From: Todiramphus chloris collaris
Taxonomy: Eukaryota > Chordata > Aves > Coraciiformes > Alcedinidae
Length of the DNA: 64,000 bases
Direction: 5' to 3'
NCBI GenBank assembly: GCA_025345505.1
Contig: JANVCC010000040.1
Coordinates: forward strand, 12,864,023 to 12,928,022
The notes beneath the pieces are model-generated. The model was not told the DNA's origin, did no database searches, and saw only the letters and a list, made by a program, of their open reading frames with translations. The position numbers were made by a program, and so were the translations under genes. Positions 13,001-26,513 of this stretch are shown one piece after another (positions within the stretch are counted from its first letter, which is position 1; the number at the start of each line of letters is the position of its first letter).

Positions 13001-16000
13001 CTTACACTCACATGTTCTTTATCTCTCTATATGTTTATGCCAAACTGAAATAAAGCTTTAAGTAGCTACTGGTCTTTACCATGATTTCGTATCTTTCACA
13101 GACCTGCAGATTTCCTCCATGCATCGTCTGTGAGCAACATTTAGATAAAACTTCAAGGTAAGTAGTACTTCTGCTTGCATGCCTTTCAGTTGACTTCAAA
13201 GGAGAACTATCTTTTGTCGCTCCATGTTTCTCTCTCTTCTATGTAAGTTGTCTATTATCTTAAAAGAAAAGGTACTTCATAGCCTGGATAGTAGGAAAAT
13301 GCACAGCATATAAATCTCTGTGCAGTTCATGTGGTTTTACCTTAATTTTTGTGATCACACTGGGATCACACATGAATGGCAATCATCATTATCCTTCCCA
13401 CAGTGACCTTATGCATCTCAACAATGTTCAAGTTTCTATGTTTCACTGTCACAACAGTAGCATCATTGTCACCTGTAGATGGATATTCCCCATGAGGAGC
13501 TAAGTACTCTTTCCTTGACTGAAAACCATCCAAGTTGACATTAAGTTCCTCACATCTAACGGGGTTTCCTCACAGAGTCCAATGGCGATTCCATAGTGTA
13601 CAATGGTTCCTTTCTAACCAATTAACATTAATTGTAAATAGAAAGGAAGCCTTTTCCTGTCTCGTACATAATCTCACATTGATACCAACTAATGAAAATG
13701 GAGACATGCAAACAAACTTTTCCACCAAAGGGAAAAGGAGAAGATAACGCATCAGTTCCAGAAACTGTGAATAACTAGAATACATTGGTGGCAATGAAGC
13801 TGAGAAAAATTTATCCAAAGCAAAGCATGAATATGTAACAATCTAAGCTTACTTACAATTATCAGAGCTATTTCCATACATTTTCTAGCCCCCTACGCTC
13901 ATAAAGGTTTGAGAAAGCCAGTAGAAATACTATATTCTAAGTGGTATTCTGATACCTGTGTGCCAGATGGTAGCTGCCTTTGAAATACATTACGTTTTAA
14001 GCTTAGTCATTGATTCTTTTTCCCCTTGCAACTGCACAGAGTAATCATGCTGCAGAACACAGAGCACTTGCCTGACTATAGTGAGTCATAAATGCTAGAG
14101 ACAGAGCGGTTATGTAGTGCTCTCTACTGTACTGGGAAAGCCTTCTATAACACACCTTACATCTGCAATTCAACATGCAAGATTATATTCCTCTAATATG
14201 GTTTGAAAAAGTTCTCAATGAAGCCATGAGGCTGACAAACGCAAGAACTGCCCTTTCTTCAGGTGAAACTCACCCTGTTTATCCAATACAGCTGCACCTC
14301 TTACCAAGTGGCCTATCTTACCATCTGCAGCAAGACCTGATGTACCTTGAGGATTGTGTTTTGCCAGTCCTTTGCATTACTTGAGGCACTTTTTAGTATG
14401 ACTTTTCCCACCTTTGTGACAAGGGCTGACTTACCTCTATTTCTTTTAGTATCCTATACAGTGGCAGCAGGAAACAGGAAGAGGAGAAGAAAAAGGAAGC
14501 TACTTCTCCCATCTCTTGTTTTTAATAGAAAGACACCCATGGGTCTTGCACTGGATATTTCTAGTGCCGTAAGCATAAAGTCACTGGTACCATTCTTTAG
14601 CACTCTGTGGGGCTCTATTTCAATCTCTCTTTGCACACTGTGTAATCACTGCCTTTCACAAAGCACATCTGCTGGTACCTCCACATCAAATGCTTCTTAC
14701 CCTCTTGTAGTTCTCTCATTTGAGAGCACCCCATATGTTGTTGACACTGTATTTTTGATGTCCTCTCTGATCTCCTTCCTCAAGGTCTTGTGTAACTCAC
14801 TGTAATCTACCCGCTCCCCTCTTCTGTTATAATCTTCCTTTATCTGCCCTCTTCAATCACATGTGTTTTATCTCATTAGAATGTGGCTTTACTCCATAGC
14901 CTCTCTCCTTACCTACAGTTTCCTCTTTGGTTTCAAACATGGCTTTCTTTGATTTGTCATTTGAGCTTAATATTCCTTCAACCAGAGCTTAAAATCTCAT
15001 CTGGAACTGCAGACTGAATTCTGTCATCATTGTGGAGGCAACATTTTGTTGTTGTTAGGTTTGTGACGTTTGACACTTGTACTGCTGCGGAAGTCATTAA
15101 AACATACTTGTTGCTGTACTTTCATCATACTGAACCTCTTGAAGGCAGTGCGGACTATTTCCCCACCCCTAAAAACAATGTCACAATATATTAAATGCAA
15201 AACAGGTTATCTGTTCATATGTTTGACATCAGTGACAGAAATCACTAATTCATTAACAGGATTATTTATTGAAATGCTTTGATTTGTGCTGGTATTTTCA
15301 TTATAGGGAAGCATTAATCATCTGTTGATACTTTCATTTAACATAAGATTCTGTTGTCATTTTTATGATAATCCTATTTCTTCAGCAATTCATCCAGTAA
15401 TTTTAATTTTCTTTGGGCAAGTTATTTGCATTTTTCATCACACAAACAGAGATTTCTTTTTCCATTTAGAACACAATTTAATTAGGAGATCTTGCTTGCT
15501 ATGTGGAAGGTATTCCTTTGACCCTTCAGCATTTAACTGTACAGAAGTGTTGGCTCAGACAGGTCTGCATTAGCATCTCAAACCAGACACAGCTGATTCC
15601 TCAACTGAATGAGAACAACAGTTAGAAGCTGGTCTCCCTGCATGTATCATATGAAGAAATGCAGCTTGGAGGACTCAGCTGAGGCTGTATCAGTCACTGA
15701 TAAATATCCAAAAACAAGGCACTTTAAGTATTAGTCCTGAGATTAAAAAGTAATCTGATTTCAAGAAGATTTTTTACTTCCCCCCCCCAAATGCCAATGA
15801 AGCTAACATCATTTGCATTGGGATTAAATGCCCTTGGGTTCTATCCAAAAAGGGAACGGCAGAATTATGAAAAAGGATAAATGCCGATTTCTTGGTTTCA
15901 TTTACTAATGGGTCCCTTGCCTAGGTTGTATGAGAAATTTTCTATGCTCTTTTGAAATAAAGGTCTTATTAATCATGATTTAAAACAACATCAGGAAAAT

Positions 16001-19000
16001 CCTTGATAAATTCTCAACATCTTTAAACAACTCTAATAGGAATTTATTCTCAACAAATTTGTTTGGCAAATTGTTGTAAATGAAGTTTGCCTGCTGATTT
16101 CAAATCACTTATGCTTACAGCTATCTGTGAATCACCTGCCAGATATCTGAATTTTCATGAGTGCTGTCCTGCAGTGCAATTTCTCATCATGCAAGTCTAA
16201 TGATAACTCTATATAGAGTGAGAAAGACTGAAAAATGCAATTCCATTAAACACACTGTCATGTGGTTGCCCGCTAACCTACAGAGCTATAGAACCAACAG
16301 CTGTTCTCATTAATACCAAAAACCCCCACCCTCCAAAAAACCCAACCTATGCAGCATATGGTTGCTACAGAAAACATGAAGTAGTTAAGCAGAAAGTAAT
16401 TTGCATGGAAGTCGTATCCAATAGCATCTTCTTCAAAAGCTTCTGCGTTGCTAACCATTCCACAATATATACCATGTCTCTGTACTTACACTACAGGTCT
16501 AAGGACATGTAAACAGCTATCAGGAGACTTTTTAAGTGCTGTTGAGGGTCATAAGTAGTAAAGCTTGACTGAGAAAGCTATTAAATACAGCTGTCACCCT
16601 TGAAACATCATTTTCACCTAGGATTCAAGCTAACTACTAAAAGTCAAAGGAAAAGTCCATGAATTGACTAGGAACGTGATCTGCTTTGTTAAGATTTGTA
16701 ATGAACCATGCCCAATACCTTAAGAAATCTTCCTACAGTTTGTCCAGCTGCCTTATGCCAAGTTGCTATTTCCTTCACCAGATAAGACAAAGGAAGGAGA
16801 GCAGGGTAAGTTTCTTGCCTTCACTGAGCAAACTACCCCATGCAAAGCGAAGGGAAAAGCAAGGCTCAAAATGTTATTGTAGTATTGACAGAAATGCTCT
16901 GCCCTTTGGGTATTCCCAACAGTCCTCCCTTCTCGAGCGACACTCCACATTCCCTGAGGTCACAGGGTGCCAACTGGTCCAAGCAAGCAGGCTTACTGTA
17001 ACTCCACAATAAATCCTTACATTTCCCTCTGTTTAGAAACTAAGAATGCAATACACAGAGATATATACTGATCTAGCTTTACTAAGAGTGGTTAGTTTTT
17101 TTGCAAAAAAAATATTGAGAAAACATCTGTGTACAGTTTTAATATTAATCGTGAACCAAATTGTGAAATAGGCCTCTTCACAGATAGATACATCATGAAC
17201 TTTAAAATTAATGTATTTGATCTCTCATTTTACATAGCAACTTTGAGAGGAAAAGACAATTTCATGGGCTTTTGGAAACAGCAGCTCAAAGGTCAGACAT
17301 AACACATACAGTTAAGATGTTAGCTATAATTATAAAAGCTCTCAAACTATCAATAGAGGAAAAACATCTTTAAAGACCAGGAGAGTACTATCTCTCTCTG
17401 CTTATTTTTTAGTTATCTCACACCATAAGAAAAAATAGACAGGACCAGTGATGATACATGCAAGAATCGAGGAGGAGAGCCACAGAACAGGACTCATAAC
17501 ATCTCCCTGTTACACATTCAGATCCACACCAGACAGGCTGACATCAAGGAAGATTTTCAACTCTGCAGTAGAATTATTATTCTATTTCTGAGAAGTGGCA
17601 CAGGCATTTGCCTCTTCTCTGGCCAACTCTGCCCTTTTAAGAGGACGACCTCTTGCATGCATGCTGCTCTGCTCCCAAGCATACACCATTGGTTAGTTCA
17701 CATAGTTTCCAAACTAATTTACTGACTGTTATGCTAATGACATAAAAGAGCAAGCTCTTAATACAGCTGCAAAAGAAATCAGGATGCAAAACGAAGCATT
17801 TCACTATTACGCAGCTCAAAATCGTTATCATCTTCAGAGTTTATTAGATAAATGTAGATCTGTGAAACAATCAGAGAAGAAAAAGGAAACAAGGTGGAAG
17901 AGATGACAACTGTGAAATCATCCCAGAAAAACAGTATGAATGAGTTCCCCAAGGGGAAAAAAAAAGTAGTAAGCAGAAATAGACTAAACACAGAAAGGTA
18001 GATGGAAATTAATTTTCTTTTCCAAGCAGTAACCATTCAACCTGGCAAAACAATGACAGGAGTTATCTGGAACCCTTATACCCTTAACAGGAAAGACATT
18101 CTAATTGAAAGAGACATTGAATGTGTATTCTGAAACTATCTTCAGCACCAGAAACAACACAGTGTATCACTGAAGAAGTTTCCTCAGCTGGTCTGCTACT
18201 GATATCCCCATTTGTCAAAACTGGAATCAAGGAGCTACATCCCATTGAAGTTAGAAGCACATTTAACCAAAGTATCAATGATGAATCTAAGGGGTTGTTC
18301 TGACAATTTTCCAAGCTCTGCTGTACCTCTTTTTCCTCTGAATCACTGAACTGCATATTTTTAGTATTTATGCATAAGTGTACACGAAAGGGAAAAAGTA
18401 AAAATATTACCTACTTTTCAAAGTCAGATGCGTGTTGCTAAGTCAGAGAGATACATTCTAAACAATTGTGACTATTTCACACTTGCATATAGATGCAAGA
18501 GATTCATTTATAATGTGAGATGAGTCTACATGAATTTAGACCTAGTCTTTGGCTCTCCAAGTTTACGAGAATGGAGCTTCCATCTACTGTGTCAAGGCAA
18601 AGTGTCAATTAAGATGTTACAGACAGTAGTGCCTGATAATCCTGTTTTTATAAATTGTTTTGAAGCAGTATGTGCAAATTCATTGACTTCTGTCATTACT
18701 ATTCCCATCTTCTTACTCAGGTCTACCTTAGTCTTATACCTAATTTTCATCACATATAGTAAATTCAGGTTTAAAAAAAGTCTTTAAATAGATCTGTATA
18801 AGTATTTGTTTACTTGTAAATGATGGCTTAGTCACGTTTGACTCAATTATCTTTTCCTTTTTTCTTCAAAAGAACTCTTCAAATCAAACAGACAAAAATA
18901 CTCAGCATTTATCTACTCCTAAGAAGGCAAATACTCCAGTACTCATGTTAAAATAACCCCAACCATCTCCATCCTCTTCTCCTCCCTCAAAGCCCCACAC

Positions 19001-22000
19001 TTGTAACACAGCAGTAAATCAACAACAGCAGCTGGTATTTCTCACTGCTGGGTGGATCCAGGAACCCTGCTTGCCATGACTGACTGACAAATAGCCATGA
19101 GGTGTACACAGGAGTTGAGGAACACATGTGGCACGGTTCACATTTGGCAACTTTTAATTTTGTACATAGGTGGTGGATTTAAACAGTCCCTTTCCTTCTT
19201 AACACTTCATCAGAGGCTCAACACAAAAATACCCGTATAAAGTGTGAATAACCAAAACTGAGAAAGCATTGGATCTATCTCTCACCTCAGTCTATTTCTG
19301 GCTACAATTTTTTCCTTTATAGAAGTTGTGGAATACAGAAAAAACTGGTTTATAACTTTAATAGAAAGCAAGGCAGAACAACAGAGAAAAAGGAGCCCAA
19401 GTCCCTTGACTGCACTTCCAATGAAGCTATTTTTAATACTGTCAACATGAGTAACTAAAATGTAGCTCAATAGCAAGAAATCCACAAGGGATTCAGATTT
19501 GTAATTAAACATCAACATTATGAAAGAAATACATTACAAATAAAGGTCACTATCTAGGGGAGAAAAAGGAGACATCATGCATCCCTGAAAATTATCCTTC
19601 AAAATCTATTGTCCTAGACAGCAAAGAACTGGAACAGCTTGTACAGCTAGAGCTTGAGAGATGAACCTGCAGCCCCCAGAAACCTTGCTGTTGACATCCT
19701 GTGCTTCAGTGTAACTGGATCTGCAAATCTATCCATGTTGACGAGAAGTCAGTGCTGCGGTGTGAGCTTCCCCATTAGCTGCCAAACGGCAAATATTTGG
19801 GTGTGCACGATTAAGAAAAGAAAATGATCCCCTCCCATCCGACAGTGCACAGAGAGGTGTGTCAGTGACACAGCTGGGATGCCAGGAAGGGGGAAAGGTT
19901 ATTAAAAACAATGAAAGAAAAAAAGACTTCACATTAAATTCTTATTTTGGTTTTTTTAAACGCCAAAGGCTGTTCATTTTACACTCTCCTGATGGGTTAC
20001 TGTGATTTTACCTCACTTTGCAGGAACTCAACAGTAACATTGAAAGGCTACTTTCTCCCTTAGCCAGAGAGGTTAGCCTGTGCTGCTCTACGTATCGGCC
20101 AAAAATCCCATCTGTATCTCCAGGCTATTCACCTTTACTTCCAGTACTATTACTACGTTTTCCAGTCTATTCTTATTTCTGCTTCAATTAGCCATTGAAT
20201 TTATATAATGGTGAATCCTATCACAGGAAACAGAGCAACAGTATCTACTGGGAACACTTAAAGATGAGACCTTAGCCAAGTATTTTTCACTTTCTCAGGA
20301 CAATTCTTACTGCTTGAGGAAGGTGGCATATACTAAACACTATTTTCAGGGATCTTTGCAGCCCACATCTCTGTTTATACACATTCAGTTTTGCTTTAAG
20401 AGATAAGTCTGTTTTCAAATAGGCACATTTATGTTTTCTTATCTTCTAAGCTTACTCTTTTCTGATTAAGGAGCTTTCCGATTACAATTGAAGTAGTATT
20501 TCCTCTGCACCAGTCAAGTGGCAAAGCTATATGAGTATGTTAAAACCACCCCTTCCATGTGAAACACAGTGGCAGTCACTATAAACCTTGACTCTCCTGT
20601 TAAGGCGCCCATCCTACATGGAAGAACGTATTTCCTGTTTGTAAACCTGAGCGAGTATTCGTTAGCTCTGAACATTAATCACCTGCTATGCTCACATCCC
20701 AAATCTGTCCAATTCAGAATGGTGACCATAAAATCATATCTGGTAGTCCCAGAAAAAATGCATGTATGCATAGATGGCGTGACTGAAGTGCGTGTTTCCC
20801 AATGATTTCTTTGCAATCATTTTTGAAGGTGACATATTTCTGTTTTCCAAAGATGGAAATTCATGGGGTGATGCACATGCTTGAAGAGTTGCAGGTTAAT
20901 CTTTTAACAGGTCAAGTCATTGGTGTAGGGTATGTCTTCCCATGCAGAAGACAAAAACTACAATGTTGTGATGATTCAAAAAAACAAAGGCTGCTTTTGT
21001 GGCTTTAGGAATGCATATGAGATCCATGGTGAGCTGTAGTTTTCCATGGCAATTACTCAGTATAGAAATGCTCAGCAAAAATGCAATAATCCAATAGGTA
21101 ATCTTTCAGGATTTATTCATTTCAACTTACGCAGAACACAGCAAGGTATACTGTACTGGTATGGAGTATGGTCATTAAAACCCTCAGCTGCACAGGCAAA
21201 TCCTCCTTCAGTTGAGCACAGCACAGACAAACCTTTGACTCTCTGTAGACCTTTAAAGGGAATTTAATGGTCTATATAAGGAGGCCTTACTGAATGATTT
21301 GGGCGTACATTACTGATGAAAACAGAAGCAGAAGGACAAAAGACGCATAGAATGGATGGTATGGATATTCTCCTCCCTTCTACACTGTATAAAATAGTGT
21401 GTGGACCTTCTTTGTGGAGGACATTAATGGAAAAGGAAAGTATCACATGATTAATGAAAGGTACTGTTTCTTACCACAGGAAATGTGAAATTGGGTACAC
21501 AAGCAAAAACATTTTGTCATATATGTGCTTGCTATCAATATGTGCATAACTGTCTCTTAGAAACAGACTAAAATAATGCAAACACCAGGGAAGGGTGTTG
21601 CTTGGGAACAGAGACACTCATTCGGCCTATCTTCATAGAAATGTGCGTTGCCTTTTCCAGAGTGTTATAAATATTTAACATTTCAGAAAAGAAACAAGCA
21701 CATTTATCCTCAAAATAGTATTTTTTTCCCTCTTAAGACATTAACATACTAATAAATTAATTTTTTTTTATCTACTTACTTCCTAAATCATATTTAAAAT
21801 TTCCTTTTTAGACCACTGGGTAATCCTTAGGTAATTGTCCTCCTGCTGGATGTGGAAAGATGCAGAAAGATCAACATGCACTTGAGGACTCTACAAAACA
21901 GCAGAGCGTTTTGAAACACTAAGCAACAGGCATTTAAAACATGAGACATGAAAAGGACAGTTATAGTACCTTAAAAGAAAGACTTCCATTTTTACTGTTG

Positions 22001-22583
22001 CATGAATTTGCAGTGATTAGTTCACAGCATCACTTTTGCTGAATCTGCAGCTTGTCACAAATCAATCACAGATACTACAGTCAATAGCAGACACACAGGG
22101 TTTATGAGGTGCAGATATTTACAAGCATAGTAAGGGCCATTCCAGTACTCTGCTACTGTTAGATTTTCCTCCCAGAGTCTTAATTTCCTTCGTCACTCTC
22201 TGCACTAAGGAATTCCTTATACCTACTGAAAGCATGGCCTATATATGTTGTGGTCTTACCTCTGCTTTCTGTTTTACAATGTACATCAGGAACTGCACCA
22301 CTAAACTTATATACATACATAAATTTCAATATTCTTCTGCCTTCACTTAGGTTGATTTCCAACTAGAAAACTGACTGAGAGAAAGCAGCAGCAAGGCAGC
22401 ATGAAAACACCCATTGAGCTAGGACTCAGGCTAGAAGAAAACCTGTCTTCCATGCCCACCCCTATGTTTAACAAGAACAGAATCTATTTTTTCCAAATGC
22501 TCATATTTTCAAGAACTAGATTTCCAACACTGGCAGTAGGGAAAGAGAGTATCTTTCATGAGAATAACTGATACTGCAAGAAG

Positions 22584-22604
22584 AAAACAAACAAACAAAC
22601 AAAA
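22584..22604. repeat. (AAAC)n short microsatellite
   Basis: About five AAAC units, followed by a C run and further A-rich sequence. Confidence 0.85.
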
Positions 22605-24017
22605 ACCCCCCAAAACAATAATAAAATAAAACAATTAAACGAAAGGATGAAAATGGGTCCAAAAAGTGGCTGATGCTATCAACCTGGTTAGGGCTTTTCT
22701 GTGCTGTTTCAGTGCCATATTCCTGGTTCTGCAGAGTCACTTCTATGACAAGGATTACAGTAATGATTTCTCCATTTACATCACGTAAATAAAATATACT
22801 GTGAATGAAATTAGCTCCTGATTATATTATTTAACTCAACATGGTGATTACAAATGATGATATTTTACATGAAACAGAATATTTTGGAACTATCTTCCAA
22901 AATCCCTGTTGAGACCTCAATCCGAAAAGAAATCTGCCGTTGAAGTATGTAAGTTTCTCTGTCATGATAGCATCTCTCACTGCAAAATGAGCAAATTAAA
23001 TCACTTGAGAATGCTACAAAAGACAGAAAACTTTAAACTAAATGCCATTCATAATGCTACAAAGCAAATGATGTGTTCTCTTTGATATAGGAAAACATAT
23101 TTACAGCATTATCTATCATTAGAGGAAACTGTCAGATACATTATTCTCAGGATGATGGCTCTTTGCCAGTGTTTGAATGTAATTTTGAAATAATAGTACA
23201 TATAATAAACTTAAATTTTCAATGTAAACATGTTAGGGTGGTCTATATTAGCTAGCTAAACAAAGTTCTTGATCACTATTTTTCAGCAACCACCACAGAG
23301 GCTATGACAAGCCCTTCAAGCATCTTGTGGTTACTTTTAGAATAGCTAAGTATTGGTCTACTTTTTTTGAAGATATCCAGGGTTCAGGTAGTAACTGCTG
23401 TAGGTAGCTAACACTGTCAAAGAGCTCCTGTTTCTCTGCCTTGTCCACCACTGCTTCTCCAGAAGCTGCTACTCCTGTTTGATATCTGACAGCCCTATGA
23501 AAGATATCTTGGTCACCCTGTTGCATCTGAAGTTGCACAGGTGTTCAGGAATAAAAATTCATCTCTTTTTTCTTACACATAGAAATTTTCTTTTCACCAG
23601 GAGTCTCTGATAAAGGCAATAAATACAAGTGACAGCAGGTCACCCCAGTCTCAGATTGCAGACTTGCCACTTATGTGGCAGAGACCATACTTTTTTTGTA
23701 AAGATTTTGAAGAAGGGCTTGTAGAGAAAGAAACTACTGTTCTTTCCAAAAAGAAATGAGACCGTCTCTAAAAGCTGTGACTCCCTTCTTCAAATACTGC
23801 ATGTAATCAAGTGGCTTGTCCGAGCTATATTATCTTTCCTGAGTCCTGCCTGGAATCTCTGTAGCCCTCCTTTCAAACTCTTGCCATGTCCGTCGATAAA
23901 ACAGTACAGCTGATGCCACAACTTATAAGAGAATCCTACAAAACAGGAGAGGTTATTTGTTGGTTTGGGATTAGTCTTGTTGGGAAGGTTTGTTTGCTTT
24001 TCTTTTGGTCTTGTGGG

Positions 24018-24041
24018 TTTTTTTTTTTTTCCTTTTTTTTT
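24018..24041. repeat. T-rich tract
   Basis: Two long T runs separated by CC, in a T/G-rich setting. Simple low-complexity sequence. Confidence 0.8.
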
Positions 24042-24119
24042 CCACTACGCACCTGCTAGATAAATTAGGTTCAGCTTTTAGACCTATTTGCATGTCTGTG
24101 CAAAGCAATCAGAAAGAAT

Positions 24120-24185
24120 GAAGTTCTGTGTTTGCACCCTACCCTTGGCTATTAGTTACAGCAAGTCACTTCACTTCGCTACAGA
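24120..24185 (+). mobile_element. Possible MIR scrap
   Basis: The plus strand contains GCAAGTCACTTCACTTC preceded by a GGCTATTAGTTACA-like segment. This recalls the 'TTACTAGCTGTGTGACCTTGGGCAAGTCACTT' part of MIR SINEs. The match is short and nothing recognisable follows it, so chance similarity remains possible. Confidence 0.3.
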
Positions 24186-26498
24186 GCTCTGAGAGCTGGT
24201 ATGAGGATGCATCCACGTGGTTTTGGCTTTTTAAGAAACAAGAAAAAGATTCCAGGTAAAAGCACTATGAAACTAATCACGAATAGGTAATATATTCAGC
24301 AAAAAAGTATTTTTGTTGAGAAGACATTTCAAGATGACCTAAAATCTGTTACACTGCAAATCTGGATAAAGTCCAATAGCCAATTCTTTCAGATAAAAAA
24401 GACAAGGTGAAATAAAAACTAACAGGAGATGTATTTTCTTACCCTGACTTGGTAGCCTGACTTCCCTTTCAGCCTGTTACAATGAACTACCTCACATCCT
24501 TTCTTACGTTTGCTACAAGTAGTATGCTTTCTGGTTTCTTTTAAGAAACAAAAATTACAACAGTCATTACAACGTATTTAACTTCTTGGAATGTTTAAGG
24601 CAGCTGATGAGTGACTTTGGGTGATGTCACAGCTATCAAAACACTAGTACTGTTACACAGACACGGTGCATTTCGGATAAAGCTGCATTCCTCAGCCAAA
24701 AGTCAGCTTTCCCAAAAATATATCTTCACAACATCCAATGTTGTAGAAATACCTATAAAATTTATCTAAGATTTCAAGACTCTCCGAGCTGCTTCTGGCT
24801 CCCTGGCCAGTAAAAATTACCTTTTCAGAGATATCTCTCTCTAGAGAGATACTGCTATTATACTAGACACATACATACATCTACTACGAAATTCAGGTGA
24901 AGAATGGCTTGTTTAGGATTTCACTTTTACACAAGTATTACTTGCAGTGGTCTTTGTTCTTTGCACTCTATGATGTTTATACGAGTAAATTATCTGTGCA
25001 CTATGCACAGCAGCATTACTGTGTGGGCATAGTTGAGTGATTCATCTGGGAAGAACTTTTTCGTGGTCCTTTATATCAGTTCCAGACTATGCTGGGAGTT
25101 ACTATAGCTGCAAATCATTATTTGACTTGCAAATAATGAATAAAGTAATGACTTTTATTACTTGGACCAACATGAGCTGTTCTGACTGGGCTGCAGTTAA
25201 ACAGTATCACCACTGAATCTAACTTAATTAACTGTGTTAAACAGAAACGTGAACCATTACTGCCTTCAGTCCGTGACTGCAGTTCCTTTCAACACTATGT
25301 CCCCAAGACTGCAAATTTTATTCAAACAAGTAGGCAGTGAGAGCAAGCTAAGCAATTCCAATTAATACGCAGACTACGTCCTACCTTTATAGGAATTTAT
25401 GTTCCCCCAGACAATATTACGTTTTTCAGCATATTGTATTTCCTAGGAGCCCTTAAATGCCCAGAACCTGTAAAACCCCCCAGAACTCCTTACACAGTAA
25501 AGGTGGGCTAGGCACAGTGCAACCTGTTAGTTGACTGAAACTTTATAGCAGTATTTTTCGTGAACCAAATTCACAGTTTTCCTTCACACCGAGTTGCCAA
25601 ATAATGTATTTACTAAATAGCAATGTAGATGTTTGTGTTCTTAGTACAGAAATAAATGGTACCAGAAATTGGAGGGCTGAAATTTATCACAGGACCCATG
25701 ATCTTGCACAAAGGAGTTAAATTAACTATTTGAATTGGTGTCATGCAAATGTAATCCTCCTTTTTTTTTCTTCACACATTATTTTTCTTTCCAAGAATAA
25801 GTATATACCTGCTCACCTATACTAGAAAAGATTGAACAATACAGAAGTACTGCTTAGCAATAGATGGCAGATAAGTTAACACAGCCATGTATCAATTTGG
25901 TGAAAACCAGTAAAGAAAAACTCATTTACAGAATGCTTGCTGTTCACACATGAATAGGAATTTGACACCAACTGTAGTACGTTCACAACATACTTGCAGA
26001 CTAAATGTTTGCCACAATTTTTCAAGTTTCAGTTTTGAAACAGAAAGGACAGTTACTGGAAAGCAATTAAAAAATGGGCCCAGGTAATAAAAACATACAA
26101 GAACACAGAATTCAAACACATTCCTCATCGAGTAAACAGCCTTTAGATCCAGTACATTTTATAAACTTTACAAATGCTTAACAGCCAGAGCTTTAAGATA
26201 AAGAGCAAACTAATGAGGAAAGCTTATAAACCCAAGATATTTCTAAGTAATGCAACTTGTCATGTCTTTTCCCAACAATAACACTTCTGAACTTCTCAGC
26301 TCTAGGATTCAGTCTTTCCTCCCTTCAATCCTTTCCAATGGCCACAGTGAGCCGACTTCCAGTCTGCATGGGCCAGTGGTACAATAAGCTCCAAAACGAG
26401 GGACATCTCTCACAATGAGTGACAGTTGAGAAGCCTGCCCTAAAGCGGTTTAGATTTCTGAGCTATCTTCCAAGGATTAGAGCTTATGTTTTGTAGAT

Positions 26499-26513
26499 AT
26501 GTGTGTGTGTGTT
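26499..26513. repeat. Short (GT)n dinucleotide repeat
   Basis: About seven GT units followed by a G run. Too short to be a strong microsatellite, but it may vary in length. Confidence 0.7.

Noticed and set aside
14347-14805. Longest plus-strand frame outside repeats, 152 codons
   Set aside because: It starts with TTG; from the first ATG (14398) it is 136 codons. No domain is seen, and the length is within chance for 64 kb in six frames.
24836-24849. Perfect 14-base palindrome TCTCTCTAGAGAGA
   Set aside because: It lies in a TC/GA simple-sequence context where such symmetry arises easily; no loop or partner site is present.
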